Counted from the stretch's first letter, positions 1 to 12,721 are shown. The stretch is 64,000 nt of DNA from Actinomucor elegans (GCA_026027325.1 JAMSLZ010000001.1:1054001-1118000), one strand, 5' to 3'. The notes: a model not told the origin generated them from the letters alone. A program made the numbers and translations.

Positions 1-3000
1 TGGAACCTGCGGTAATACAAGAAGTTTTCTAAAAAAAAAAGCTCTTATTTAATCGAGATATTATAGTGGTATCTGCTTCATCAGACAGAACAATTAAGTT
101 ATGGAAGCCTTATAGTGATACTCCCAAAGTAGCACATACAATCGGCTGGCATACAGACTACGCAAAATGTCTAACTTATGCCTCGAGTCCTGGCTGGGTT
201 GCAAGTGGCGGTCTAGATAGAAAGATTAATATATGGGATATCGAGAAATCTGAAGCTGCATTATCAATTGATTCAGGCCCTGCAAGCCATTTCACAGATG
301 GGACCAGTGAAAACAGTAATAACAAAGCATTATTCTAATAAGTATTTACTGACATGTATAAACTGTAGATGTGCTACATAGTACAACTAGTAAATGTTCT
401 ATATACGCTTTAGCAGTCAATCCAAGTGGCACTATTTTAGCATCTGGTTCTCCCGAAAAAGTAGTTCGATTATGGGATCCTAGATCAGGGAAGCGTATCA
501 GTAAATTGACAGGACATACCGACAACATCCGTGCTTTATTAATAAGTGACGATGGACAATATGTACAGTAGAAATAAGAACGTGCTTTTGCTTGTATTGA
601 TACATTTAGAGTAGATTTTATCTGGCTCATCGGATTCTACCATCAAGCTGTGGTCTGTCAAAGCTCAACGTTGCTTAACTACGTATGAAACACACCCTGA
701 CTCTGTTTGGTCTCTTTATTCAAATCACCCAGAACTAAAGACGTTTTACTCTGGCTCGAGAGACGGTCTCGTGAATAAGACTGAAATAATTGGCCACACA
801 TTATCAGAAGGAGAAAGTGAATGCATTGGCTTATTCAAAGAAGATTCAGGCGTTCTCAAAGTATGCGTTCCGTGAAATACGTTAGTGATTTTTTGCTAAT
901 GACTTGATTTATAGATTGCAGCTATTGAGGATAGCTATGTATGGACAGCCACGTCAAGTTCTAGTATTAACAGATGGGTAAGTTGGATCGACTAATTACT
1001 GTTACAGTTGTATTAAAACATAGCATAGCTATCAGTGCCTTCCTCTGAATCTCGACAGGTATTGCCTCGTTCAGAGTTCAATCCAGAGATCCCCAGTACT
1101 GCTCTTGTAAAATTACCGCCTACCAAATCCCCGTATTCTTCTCAAATTACAGATGCGTATGTACCTAGTGATCAAATTACCATGTATGCTGGTTCTGTTC
1201 TATCTATTCCTATAAGTTATCAAGAAGACGACGTAGACAATGAAGATTCTTTGATTCCTCTAAGAACAGCCCCAGATTATGTTATCGAGGGTAAGCCAGG
1301 TATTATTTCCCATCTTATTCTCCATAATAGACGTCATATCTTGACAAAAGATACAAATGGTGAAATAACAATGTGGGATTTGACAAAGGTAAGTGACATT
1401 GAAACTTATAGTGCTGCTTAATTAACGGCGTATCTAGTGCATTCAAATCAAAAACTTCGGTAAGAGAGACCTAGAGGACGTTGCCCAAGAAGTCAATGGC
1501 CTTGAAAGCTTTCCAGCATGGTGCTCTGTCGATACAAAAATTGGTGTAAGTAAAAATGATCGCAAAATTCTTTTAAAGCTCATTTAGTATGATAGGCTAT
1601 TACTGTTCAATTGCACGAGTTCAATTGCTTTGATTGTGAAATGTATGCTGATGAAGTAGAGTTACCGGAAAATTATCAAATTAGAGAAGATCAGAGATGT
1701 AAGCTATACTATATGAAAGAGAACATACCAATTAACATATACTAGTAAATCTTGGTAAATGGGTTCTTGCTCACCTTTTTGATAATTACATCAAGAAAGA
1801 ATTAGAGCTTCAAAAAGAAGGAATCACTCGCTTTGGTGATGATCAACCCGAAAGACCTGCTTCTGTAAAGAGTCGTAATGCTCCAACACCAAATGAAGAA
1901 CGTAACACACCTGAACAAGCTCCAGTAACTGCACCTGCTACTAGTGTACCAACGCCTACTGTAGATACTACTGATGGCCCCAAGTTTCCTTTAGTAGCAA
2001 TTACAACCAATGTAGATCAGTCGTCACCCTTTTTACCTTCTTCTCCACAAGCAGCTATTCAGCTCAATGGCCCGTTTACTGCACCACCATCTTCTAGCAC
2101 TCAGCCTGATTATTTCTCAGGTTCTCACCATCCACCTACACGTAGAGAGTCATCCGTACAGCTTCCTCCAGCCGCTGCCTTACCCATCTCTCCTACTTCA
2201 CCTACCAGTAGTAACTTTATGAATCGTCTCAAGAATTTGTCTGTTAAGGCCAAACTTACCCGGATTCCTACCAACGAAGATAAATTACCAACTAGCGAGT
2301 CTTTGGCTCCAACTACTTCTACTACTTCCATCATTTCTCCCAGTATTGCTAATGATGACCAACAGCAACAGCAACAGCAGCAACAGCAGCAGCAACAGCA
2401 ACAGGAACGAAGTACAACGCCAAACCCTGAAACCACCACCAAATTACCTGAGGATCATAAACTAAAAGACATTGAAGAAAGCAAATCAGAGTCATATTCT
2501 CCACCTCAATTAGAAGACTTCCCTCCATTAGAAATCCCTTCTTCTACTATGATTATTGTAGCGGAAGAGAGTGCCGAAGCATCAACTGGTATGGATCTCT
2601 ATCGTGGTACGGTTGGATCTGTGGGCCAAGATGCTGATACAATGATCGATGCTGCGCCATCGTGGTTGCTATCCTTCCTTCTTTATGTAAGTTGATTCAT
2701 TTATCATATTGTATCTCACTAAATATTGTATTTTATAGAATAAAACGCCACCTAAAGAGACAGTCAAACTGACTTTTGTATTGAAACCTGCAGCAGGTTC
2801 ATCATTAGAGGAGCTCCCTGGAGGGTAAGCACTTGGATTTTAACCATTAAGTCTTTTTACTAACCCCAACTAGTCCCAACAATCGTTTACTAGCAAATCG
2901 TGTCTTGAGAGTAAGAAAGCTGACCCAATATATTTCCGAGAAGCTAGAAATTGAAGACGTATCTACTATTGAACTATTATGCTGTGATACTGTTCTTACA

Positions 3001-3084
3001 CCAACTATGACACTTGCAACTATTAAGCAACATATCCTCAAGACAAGCGGTGATATTCCCATTTGTTATCGGTTAAAAGAATAA
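1..3084 (+). CDS. WDR48: WDR48/UAF1-like WD40 protein, 5' partial
   Basis: WD40 scaffold that in animals activates the deubiquitinases USP1, USP12 and USP46; fission yeast Bun107 and budding yeast Duf1 are counterparts. The window opens inside the gene: the first 11 bases are an exon end, a short intron follows, and coding resumes at 66, joining in frame as ..[16 protein letters not shown]. At least eight further exons follow. WD-type repeats are seen early ([22 protein letters not shown], then EITMWDL near 1380). A low-complexity Ser/Thr/Pro linker with a polyglutamine tract comes next. The C-terminal domain (about 2740-3084) has the family ending, with [21 protein letters not shown] close to the end of human WDR48. 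The stop is at 3082-3084. Identification rests on overall order plus this tail. The N-terminus is outside the window. Confidence 0.88.
2360..2404 (+). repeat. CAA/CAG tract encoding 15 glutamines
   Basis: Fifteen consecutive glutamine codons, mixing CAA and CAG, in the disordered linker of the WDR48-like gene. The mixed codons suggest a fairly stable tract rather than a recently expanded pure triplet run. It lies between the beta-propeller and the C-terminal domain. Confidence 0.95.
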
Positions 3085-3275
3085 AGACCATTTCTCAGTC
3101 TCTGCAGGCAGAGTTTTAGATTCAATATATATATATATATATTTTTTTTTTTGCATAAATTTCATTTTAGTCTTCAAGTGGCTGTGATAATTAAATCTCC
3201 GATCACAAACAATAAGAGTCGCCCAGCCCATCCCTGTCAGTTTCTTTTCTTTTAACCCAAACTTTTTCTTTAATA

Positions 3276-4280
3276 ATGGCTTCTCACTTGTTGCGTGCTT
3301 CTATTCGTGCTATTGCTCGTCCCACTCTTGTCAAGAGCTTCATTGCTCCTAGTGTTGCACGCCATGTGCCCACCGTTGCTTTCAACGCTACTCGTTCTTT
3401 CTCTGCTGCTCTTCCTCGTATGAGCACTGGTGCTGGTAAGTACTGAATCGCGTCGAGATCCAATATTATTTTACCAACAATTTATATAGTCGACGCAGAT
3501 CTTGTTCACAAGTTGGACGAAGAACTTCAATACGAGAAATCAAACGAGGAAGTTGGTCAACCTGAATTCGTTAAAGAGTTCTTAGAAGCCAACTCTTTTA
3601 AGGTATGCCAAAAAAAAAACGCGTCATGCATCAATGGCTCTAGTTCTAACATGTTACGCAGATTGATGATAAGCCTGGTGTTGATGAAGTCACTCTTTCT
3701 CGTACCTTTGGCAATGAAAAGTAAGCACTTATAATGTGAATCAAGACGCGAATTAATCATTTTCATAGAATCCGTATCTTGTTTTCTATTTCTGATATTA
3801 ACAATGCCACTCCTGATGAGTTCCTTCCCGAGGATGATATGGTTCAAGCTGAAGGTGAAGAGGATGCTGTTTCTTTCCCCGTTCGTGCTTCTGTCACCAT
3901 TGAAAAGGTATAAAAAAAAGATAGAGATAAATTAAAAGATGTTAACAAAAAACATGGGTTTGTAGGACGGTCAAGGCGCTGTTACCATTGATACCGTCGC
4001 TCAAGATGGTGAAATCGCTGTAGAGAGTGTCATGTATTATAAGGATGGCAAATTAGCTGATGAACAATCTGCTGAAGCTGACTGGCAACGCCGTGGACTC
4101 TATATTGGCCCTCAATTTGCCGAATTGGATGAAAGTCTCCAAGCTCTCTTTGAACGTTACCTTGATGAACGTGGTGTCAATGCTGGTTTGGCTAACTTTT
4201 TGCCCGACTATGTTGAGTACAAAGAACAAAAGGAATACACTCAATGGCTTCAAAACATGAAGAACTTTGTTAGCGTCTAA
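3276..4280 (+). CDS. MAM33: MAM33/p32 mitochondrial matrix acidic protein
   Basis: Homologue of yeast Mam33 and human C1QBP/p32, a doughnut-shaped acidic trimer of the mitochondrial matrix linked to mitochondrial translation and respiratory function. The first ATG at 3276 opens a basic, Ser/Ala-rich presequence (MASHLLRASIRAIARPTLVK) typical of matrix import. Short introns near 3436-3488, 3603-3660, 3721-3768 and 3909-3965 separate five exons. The mature part is acidic, with EFLPEDDMVQAEGEEDA in the middle. The last exon has the family helix region (LYIGPQFAELDESLQALFERYLDERGV) and ends KNFVSV. Total length is about 270 residues, normal for the family. A pyrimidine-rich leader (TTTCTTTTCTTTTAACCC) precedes the start. 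Confidence 0.93.
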
Positions 4281-4879
4281 AAAAATTCTTTCAGTTAGCC
4301 TGTAAGTCCTTTAGAATTGGATTGATTAGGCTAGAAAGAAACTTTTCTGTAATATATACTTTTTTATCTTTTCTTAAATAAAAACACTTCATTCATTACG
4401 TATATCCCATGCTACTAAACGCTTATATTGGGTATATATAATCTAAAGGCTATTTTTAATTCCCTTTAAACTCATAAAAGAGTCTTAACGTTCATACACT
4501 AAACAATTCTTGTAAATCTAATCATTTCACAAAGTGTCTATGCCTAAATCAATTTATTTTAGCTACAGACATCACACACACTTGTGAAGAGCCTTTGGCT
4601 TCGTACACCACTTGTTTGCAAAGATCAAAAGTCTTTCCGTTCATTCTGAGTGCGAATTAATCGTCAAATGTAGTAGTTGACTGAAGTTGGCTAAGAGTTG
4701 TATACATTGTATTTGATGATTAATTTTAAATTAAATGTATTTCATATGACCTACTGAGAATTATATGGGATATAAGATGATTTCGACTACAAAAAGGGTT
4801 ACAACAATTCGATCACGCTGAACATGCGATTTGTTTATTAATGTAAAAGAAAGACCAAGATTTCTCTATTGCACAGCTT

Positions 4880-4953
4880 GAGATCTATTAAATATATGTA
4901 GTGCTTGTATTTTGAGATCTATTAAATATATGTAGTGCTTGTATTTTGAGATC
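4880..4953 (+). repeat. 34-bp tandem direct repeat, two copies plus six bases
   Basis: A 34-bp unit beginning GAGATCTATTAAATATATGT and ending GCTTGTATTTT occurs exactly twice, at 4880-4913 and 4914-4947. The first six bases (GAGATC) begin a third copy. The perfect identity means the duplication is recent. Confidence 0.95.
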
Positions 4954-5039
4954 GCATAGTGTCGTCTAGATACAAACTCGCTTTAAAGATTGTTAGTTTT
5001 TTCGCAAAACCGCCACTTAGTAAATCTGTAGATTTATAG

Positions 5040-5095
5040 ATTTCGAAACCAATCTCGGTGAAATGTTCTCTTTAATGAGGTGATGAGTAATGAGT
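5040..5095 (+). repeat. Dispersed repeat core, single copy
   Basis: The segment CCAATCTCGGTGAAATGT (anchor GGTGAAATGT at 5057) matches the dispersed core consensus CCGATCTCGGTYNAATGT and continues into a TAATGA-containing stretch like the other copies. No second copy at the usual spacing was recognised here. It runs into a TGAGTAA heptamer repeat at 5084-5110. Confidence 0.6.
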
Positions 5096-5150
5096 AATGA
5101 GTAATGAGTATATAATATATTTAGAATGGGCTGCTGCATCTGTTAGCATC

Positions 5151-5154
<4 letters not shown>

Positions 5155-5186
<32 letters not shown>
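5155..5186 (+). repeat. 32-nt poly(T) run
   Basis: Uninterrupted T run in intergenic DNA, just after the TGAGTAA heptamer repeat. It could be the poly(A) end of a minus-strand retro-insertion, but no target-site duplication or element body is evident, so a simple homopolymer is the safe reading. Confidence 0.9.
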
Positions 5187-5190
<4 letters not shown>

Positions 5191-6864
5191 TGAGCATAAT
5201 GCGTAATAATGCATTAGATGTATTTAGTTTAAGGATGCTTTCCAAGGAAGATTTAGGATAATATACACTCATGACGATAAACAAGCTTTAGTAGTTATAA
5301 ATCCGCTTGGATAGATGTTGAATGATATCAAAAATAGTATCATTCGGTACCTCATTCATGATCGATTCATAAAGTGAGCAATTTCAAAGATTATTCTCTA
5401 GAATATCTATAGGATTGATTTGATTATGACACCTAAAAAAGCAGATATTTAACGGCTATCTTTATTAAGCCTAACGTACTGACCCTCTGTAGCTGTTTTC
5501 TTTAGAATAAATAGATTTCCTTTACCAATGGCGGCGGTAATAGCAATAATATTGTTCAATATATATATATATATATATTAAGATTCATTTCCAATTAGTT
5601 CTTCTCTTGATCCTTCTGCTAACATCAAGTGTTCGTATTTCAACTGAATCATGATACTCTTATTTGCTTCAATATCATTCTGTCAAGAATGAAACAGTAC
5701 TAATCAAGAAAGGGTAGCTAAGGGACAAGGCATGAAGAAGCGCATATATACTGAAGCAAAAAAGTTAAAAGCCTTCATGTTCTTTCTACCCCCTCAAAAG
5801 CCAATGGAATCTTCGCAGAGACGTACTCTGTGGCTTTCAATACTATCTGTCCTTGGGTAAATATTTGACCAGAAACATTATTTTCTGTATTACGTATATG
5901 AAGTATGCGTTAAACGCCCGCAGGGTTGTAATGGAAGCTTTATTATACCTACATATGATACTTGACAGAATATCAGAGGCGCTGGCCAAGTGGTTCTTGA
6001 GTGTGTGCAACATTTGCATTGTATGGTAGCTGGAATGAATGGTTACATTGGTCGTATTAGTGTATTGATACATATTTACGGTGCATAGAGAAAAATAGCT
6101 TTATTACTTAGTTTATCCCTATGATTCAATCGTAAAGTAATTGCTTCCATGATAAGCTAATTTAATGCCATCAACAAGTCGTATTTCACAGCTCATCGCG
6201 TTATTCACATAAAAAACGACCACCAGTGATTCTCTCTTTTTTTCCCTCTAAACAAACAGAGACTAATTAATAAAATAACGAAGTAAAATGCTATTTATCA
6301 AACACGACATACTAACGAAGAGAAATTGAGTTGCTAATGTTAACAACATACTTGAATAAAGGAACAGCTACTTCGCATAGCATTGTTTTTTCATCCATTT
6401 TTCTGAACTAGATAAGCATTTCCTAGCTAGATAAACTTGATAAACTCAACCAATTTGACAAACTAGATAGCCTATAGAGACCCCTTCTAGATAGACACGA
6501 AGTGGGCAGGCCTGAAAGCTCTGGGTGTTTAAGGTAGTAATAAATGGACAGTATGAATAGGATCACGCATAATGTGGGGTTGTATTTTATTGTAAGTTTT
6601 TTTTTAAAAAAGGATTAAAAATTCTCTATTGCGCGCTATAGGTACAGTGACTAACAGGATTATATGTACCTTTATGGTTTTCTAAAAAGTCTCTTTTTTC
6701 GTGGCTGATTCCCCGTTCATGTCGCATCTAAAAACTTATATATGCCCAAAAAGAATTAGTACAACTACCAAGACTACTGTTTGACTGCACTAGAGTATAT
6801 ATGATGTGTTTAATAATCGATTGAAATTTTATGCATTTTATATCAATGAGTTGAGTGGACCAAT

Positions 6865-7223
6865 AGATCAATCCACCAGCCCCGGTTTAATGCTGTATCT
6901 GATGACCAACGTATATTCAAAATTAGTTATTGAACTTATTACTACCATTATTTGATTAAAGTACAATAAGTGTATTAAAATAATTAACAATTAGCCAGTA
7001 AATAGTATATATATATAAAATATGACCAATATTCTGGGTGTCTTGAAAGGTTCCAGTAAAATGTTCCACTTAATTAGTGCGCCATGCTTAGGACAAGTTG
7101 TTGCAGCTATTCTCCAACTACAGTCCAATCAATGTATAGGATTTAACAATATATTAATCTTTCAATTGATCATGTTCAAATGTTGCACCCGACCAGCGTT
7201 TCATGATCAGAATGAGCTGCTAC
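6865..7223 (+). repeat. Three degenerate copies of the dispersed repeat
   Basis: Core anchors (GGTTTAATGC-type) lie at 6884, 7055 and 7174, giving spacings of 171 and 119 bp. The copies share GATC..C at the left, the CATCTGAT-like block (GTATCTGATGACCA in copy 1) and the right block CATGMTYAGRA followed by GCTGCTAC or TTGTTGCAG. A weaker fourth candidate has its anchor near 7282. The reading frame 7022-7246 that crosses two copies is not considered a gene. Confidence 0.75.
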
Positions 7224-8170
7224 ATATATTGAAACCTTTAACATAGAGTATATTTTGGTAATCATACTTTTGTGAAATCTGGGGTTAATGAGCGGAATAA
7301 GTGGTAACTTGGGGCTTTCTATTAAACGAGTAGTCAATAAGGTTAAAGTAGATATATATCTATTACATACCGTGTAAGAAGATATCGTTAGAAAATTAGT
7401 AATAAGCGAATCTAGAACATCTTAATAAGAAGGAATAGTACGTATATCCGGAGCATGAGTCTCGGCAGAAAATGCATATCGATGTTATCATCTCTAAATC
7501 ACGAGTTAATCGTATTTATGAAACAATTCTATCAAGATGTTCGGAATAAAAAATCACATTAATCAATATCTATAGCATGTTTTTTTGGTTTATCCACAGA
7601 CCAGTTGTACCTTATAAACTTCTAGCCACAGTATTTATATATCAGTATGATGTATATCTACAGATTTCATACAGCAGATAGTATAAAAAGCTTTGCATTT
7701 ATACATATAATAATAGATAACATTGATACCATGATTTTCCAACTCAGGTGGTTCTTCTTCGTGGGCTCACTCGGTCAAGACGTTCCAATTGGCTCTCTAA
7801 CGAATCGCATGTCAAGATTATGAAACGTTGACTGGGTCTAAACCACCAGCCAAGTAGCCATCATCAAAGATATATAACTGCGCCTATTGTTTCTCCCTCT
7901 TTTTTTTATTGAACCTTCCAACAAATTATCCTATTCTCCATCGATAGTTGAAAGATGTGCGACACAAATTGGTGTACCTTTTGCGACTGTGCTGTCAGTT
8001 CAATTTCGGTATGGATTATCATTCATTATCCTCGACCCTCATTCTAATAAAAAAAAACCCGGTAGAACTCAATCTATTGCTCTGAAAAATGCTATAAGCT
8101 TGACGCATTAGCACTTGATTCACATTGCTCGCCTTACATTGCAGAGAAATCAAAGAGCTCCAATACTACC

Positions 8171-8455
8171 ATGATGCAATCATCGCACATAGATCAACGT
8201 ACCCCATCATGTCGAGATAGTATCAGCGATTATAGTAGTAGCATTTGTAGCGAAGATCTTGCAGCCATGCATTTTGATCTTGTGTCGCCTCCTACACTAT
8301 TAGCAACCAAGACGCCACCTTTACTATCTACTTCTACAACATCGCCAACAAGTAGTTACGGAGATTCGAGTTTATCATACAATGCTTTTTCATACAATTT
8401 GGCTATCAATGAGAAGCTATCCATGACTATCATGACCCGATACCATCATGCATAA
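8171..8455 (+). CDS. Possible small Ser/Thr-rich protein, function unknown
   Basis: An open frame of 94 residues from ATG at 8171 to TAA at 8455. Composition is strongly Ser/Thr/Pro-rich (SDYSSSICSEDLAAMHFDL, then TKTPPLLSTSTTSPTSSYGD), which resembles the disordered segments of real fungal proteins more than translated AT-rich spacer. A pyrimidine-rich stretch (7893-7940) upstream could be part of a promoter. No domain is recognisable and no upstream exon could be defined. It may be a genuine short gene, the last exon of a longer one, or chance. Confidence 0.35.
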   Translation: MMQSSHIDQRTPSCRDSISDYSSSICSEDLAAMHFDLVSPPTLLATKTPPLLSTSTTSPTSSYGDSSLSYNAFSYNLAINEKLSMTIMTRYHHA

Positions 8456-9819
8456 TTGATACATCAGTAGTCAAACCTGTTGTGTCCTTGTACCTATAAT
8501 CAAATCTGTCTTTCTAATGTACATATTATGTTATGCTTTTAGTAGTAAATGCTTCTCTGACCTCTTTTTTATGCTATGCTTTACAAAATAATAAACCCTT
8601 CATAAATATGCAGAAACGCGTTTCAGACGGTGGAAATCAATAGCACTAAACAAAACCGAACTTTCGGGTATTACACCATTTCACGCTAACATCTATTGTT
8701 GATGACGGATTGAAAAGTGTTATAATATCCGTGTCACTTACAAATAATCCATAAAAGCGCATAAGTAGCGTAGCGGGCCGTATATTTGAGGTCGGCAGTA
8801 ATACCTTACACGTAGATTGTTTGGTGTTTGGGCACTGACAAAGCATAGTAAACTTGGTTTTGAAGACAATAGTTTAGCATATGCACTCTATGGGGTTATT
8901 TGATCTAATAATGCTGCACTATGTAGTAAATAGAAGTGAGAACAAAGTTTTTTTTTTTTTTGGAAAATGATACAGTCTTCTCTATGAATTCTGCAATTTC
9001 TATGCATACTCATATGATATACTTTTGCAGAAGCAATTCCTTTTATAGTCTACCATAACCAATTATTACCAATCGTTTTAGCCTTTCGTTTATACGAGCT
9101 ACTGTTTCGTACGCGTTTATTAGCAAGATAGCTTAAATCGTTTTGTTGGTTGGCTTTGGAATTATTGACTCAGCCATTTACCAAGCCAAAGATGCTTTGA
9201 GAAACTTGATACCTTCTAGACTTCGTTTGATTAATAGTCTTTATATGAATATATCAATAAATAACGCGTTGCTTCCAATACAATGTAACCTAGTTTAAGT
9301 ATTAAATATCGGATCTAAGTACCTTTGATATCCGGTAGAATACAAGATTGGTCACCTCATGATGAGGCTGTTAAACGGGGACCTTGACCGTTAAATATTA
9401 CACTCACTTAAAAGAAATGTCTGTTACGCAAGTCAAGGACAATTGGTCTAATAAGGTAAAATGGTCTATTGTCTCGGAAAGAAGGTCCTATTAACCGTTT
9501 TTCATAACAAGAAGTCAACTAACAAAACAGTGTGTCACAGGTAATTCTGTTTTTTTTTGCGCTTTATTCGCTATTAAAGCAGTGAGTTTCATACTGAAAC
9601 AGGTTAAGCAGCAGCTGAAAATGACGTACAAAAGTGCTTATTGACTAAATATAGAAGACGCGCTTAGGTTATGTAGCCTGTCCCTTTTTTCCTAAACACC
9701 TACTGCTCGGTTGGTAAATCAAATAAAGTAATTATTTTGTTGAAGTGAGAAGGTATAAAAGGGCCTTGTTCCAAGTAGGTTGCTTTTTCTTTACTCTTTA
9801 CATCACACACACTTATAAC

Positions 9820-10329
9820 ATGTTTGAAAAATATCCTGCCGGTACTCTTAACGTTACTATCAGTAAGTTCTACTATGGAAAAGAAAAAAAAACGCGTTCA
9901 TATACCAATACTATTTCTTTTTTAGTTGAAGCTCGTAAGCTTCATGGTGAAGATTTCATGGGAACAAACGATCCTTACATGTAAGTATATGCCGGGTCTA
10001 CGTAGAAAGGGGCACTCACAAGTATATATAGTGAATTATGGATTGATGAGGATTACAAGCAAAAGACTTCCGTCATCTCCAACAGCAACAACCCCGTCTG
10101 GAACCAAACCTTTACATTCCCCTTGGAAGAAGGACGTAAGCACAAGCTCTATTTGGACGTTATTGACAAAGATACCATTGGTTCTGATGATATTGGAGAT
10201 GCCAAGTTTGACTTTGCCGAAGCTTTCAACGGTGAGCCTATTGATACCTGGGTTAACTTGCCCGCCAAGTTGGGTTTGACTAGCCATGGTGAAGTCCACA
10301 TCTACCTCCAATTCTTCCCTGCCGAATAA
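9820..10329 (+). CDS. Small single C2-domain protein
   Basis: About 131 residues in three exons, almost entirely one C2 domain, a beta-sandwich that usually binds phospholipid, often with Ca2+. The start is ATG at 9820 (MFEKYPAGTLNVTI). Splicing at about 9862/9926 gives NVTIIEARKLHGEDFMGTND, the typical first C2 strands with the aspartate loop. Splicing at about 9979/10031 gives DPYIELWIDEDYKQKTSVI. The following SNNPVWNQTFTFPL and LYLDVIDKDTIGSDDIGDA segments are C2 signatures, with aspartates that could hold Ca2+. It ends VHIYLQFFPAE at 10329. No membrane segment or second domain is present. Similar short C2 proteins are common in fungi, and the specific role is unknown. Confidence 0.88.
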
Positions 10330-12216
10330 ATTGCTTCGCTATACATTCTAGTCAGGTTCTTTAACCATTTGGACAAAAATGACTTGGTATTCATTATTAT
10401 ATATTCCTTACCCACCTTTAAATTTATCTAGTTGAAATTAATTTGTATAAAATAAACTCTTCTGTATTCCCCACCTCATTTTACTCTGCCTATATCTTTG
10501 TTGGACATACTACACTAACCAAATACAACTAACAAGACTCAACACTACTGCTGCATTCGTACACTTCAACATAACCGTCGATAGTATGTATATTAGTTTG
10601 AAATTTAGAGCCCAGCCGCTTTATGAAACCCTCCAACACTTACCCACGTTAAAGCACTATGTTATAAAACTTGTATCATTCGAAAAAGCTCGATAGACTC
10701 TATGCTGGACCCCGGAGCAAACGATATATCTTGCTCCGTTGTTGGGTTTCCAAAGAATCCAATGTTCAGTCACCGCTTCAGTCACGGGATATAAGCGCGT
10801 CAGCCATCTGTCAATTTCAACGTATGATCATGCAACTTATTACCTTTTTGTAAAGTGTGTTTCGTTTATGGTTTTCCAGGGGAAGAAAACCATTAATACA
10901 TTTGATTTACTGTTGACGTAGATGTAATTTTATAACTAATGGAGAGTACCCTACCTCTTCGCGGTATTTACCTATAGCAAAGGACAGCTGTAAAAGTAAG
11001 CTCATCGAAAAAAGAATACTTTTATATCTTATCCGGATACCATTGATTTATCTTGCTCTGTTACCCTAGCAAAAAGAGTTTTTTGCAACCAACTAAGGCC
11101 TGTCAATGAAAGAAGTAGCACTGGATTTTGAATAATAAACAACCGTCGTAATGCAAAAGTGTAATTTCAGACGAGAACTCTTTTACTTTCTTGTCTTTTG
11201 CCCTTTATCTAATATAAAACACTGCCATGCAAGGATTTATTTGGCCTACCTGTGAATCCGAAGATATCATTTACTTTTTCGAGACCTTGGGTTACTACAA
11301 TATCCAATTATAATCAAGTCCAAAACATATAGCTCTTGTCCAACTCTGGAAAGCCTATTTCCGCCTTGTGCTTCATAACGTTTTGGTCCTTTCATAAATT
11401 CTCACTCCCATTCAATACAAAATCCAAAAATCCGATGCCGAAAGCGCTCTCTTCTTCCCTACTGCTACTATACAATTACTAGTCTTTTCTCCTTCTTCTA
11501 CACCTAGTATTTGCTTCTCTTATATATATATGTGTGTGTGTGACCTAATTTGATTTTATCGTAGTATGATATGCGATTGTTTCTTGGCTCTTAGGAGCAA
11601 TCTACGTGAAGCAAAAAAAAAAAAAAGTTGTATCGTTTACACATAATTTGCTTGAATACTGAGTGATGTAAATATCTTGTAACATTTCATTTAAGGTCAT
11701 GAAGTCTACTTGGATATACTTCAAAATCTAAAATCTTCAGAGTCATCAAAACCTCGTTAATTGTTCAGAATTTCTCGATTTTTTATTATTATGAAAAGCC
11801 TCAATAGAATCCCTCTGTCACCCTTTACACAGTGGCGTATTAAGAAAAAGTTATTAAAACTTGTTTCCATAGAGTACAGTATACTCCAAAAACACTACCA
11901 GGTATAATACCTTTTCGGATAGATAAGTACTATATATAATGTAATTCGAAAGTATATCTGTTATGCATATAGTGAATCCCATGTCCTACATGAAATAGTT
12001 TTCTTCCATGAATTCCGTACCTGAAATCCTTGGTTACGATCATCACTCAAAGTAGCTTATAAAATAACGAATAACTCGAAAAGAGTTATTGTACGTGTGA
12101 ACGCAACTTATCCTTGATAAGCCACTAGATGCATAATGGATATAAATATATATCTCACTTTTATAATCATGAGGCGACTTATATTGTTATGAAGGATAAA
12201 AAAAAAAGGATGGTAC
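10330..12216. other. Intergenic region, nothing recognised
   Basis: AT-rich spacer downstream of the C2 gene with many stops on both strands. It has a short TATATATATGTGTGTGTGTG run near 11521-11540 and A-runs. No coding, RNA or repeat family was recognised. Confidence 0.6.
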
Positions 12217-12707
12217 TATTTGGACTGCAAAATCTGACTGTGAAGAAATTCCAACTAAATCGAGTTTGAATAATGCAGTCTACTATATTGCTGAAATGGG
12301 ATACTTGTAGACATAAAAAAAATGCCCAGGGACTCAACTTTTCTATAGCAAGAAATATGCTTCAAGATTAAGTAATTTTGAGTTTTTATCCAAAATTTTA
12401 AATAATAACCACGCTGATTTTCAGTGAAAGTCGCCAAACTCTTTACCTTTTTAACATTTGAATTCAATAGAATTCAATATTTTATCATATTCTTACTAAA
12501 CGTTTCTATATCTTTATCAACTTCTTAGTAAACTTTCTTTTGTTTTCTTTTTATGTTAAATTACTAAGCTACATCTTTTATGATCCAAATCATCTAATTT
12601 TTTTTTTTTACATCTACAAGTATCACATTCTGTCAATATAGTAGACAGCATTATTCAAACTCGATTTAGTTGGAATTTCTTCATAGTCATATTTTGCAGT
12701 CCAAATA
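12217..12707. mobile_element. MITE-like element with 74-bp terminal inverted repeats
   Basis: The left end (12217-12290, beginning TATTTGGACTGCAAAAT) and the right end (12634-12707, ending ATTTTGCAGTCCAAATA) are reverse complements over 74 bp, with three mismatches on reading. The roughly 340-bp interior is AT-rich and holds no transposase. The terminal TA on each side could be a TA target-site duplication (element then 12219-12705), as expected for a non-autonomous Tc1/mariner-type element; this family assignment is inference. The high identity of the ends implies recent activity or conservation of the hairpin. Confidence 0.75.
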
Positions 12708-12721
12708 ACATCACCCATAAG

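Larger units (their letters stand above)
4281..9819. other. 5.5-kb gene-poor intergenic region
   Basis: AT-rich DNA with frequent stops in all frames. It holds the MAM33 3' flank, a 34-bp direct repeat (4880-4953), a TGAGTAA heptamer run (5084-5110), a 32-T run (5155-5186), a TA run near 5562, at least four copies of the dispersed 170-bp-period repeat (5040-5095, 6865-7223) and one possible small Ser/Thr-rich ORF (8171-8455). No tRNA, snRNA or protein family was recognised. Confidence 0.7.

Noticed and set aside
2125..2442. Minus-strand frame with a polycysteine run
   Set aside because: It is the complement of the polyglutamine tract in WDR48.
5155..5186. Poly(T) as the tail of a retroelement
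   Set aside because: No element body, target-site duplication or reverse transcriptase fragment is visible beside it.
6420..6500. Recurring CTAGATA words
   Set aside because: Four or five irregularly spaced 7-mers in AT-rich DNA; too short and irregular to call a repeat.
7022..7246. Open frame of 74 codons
   Set aside because: It lies across two copies of the dispersed repeat, so its apparent openness comes from repeat composition.
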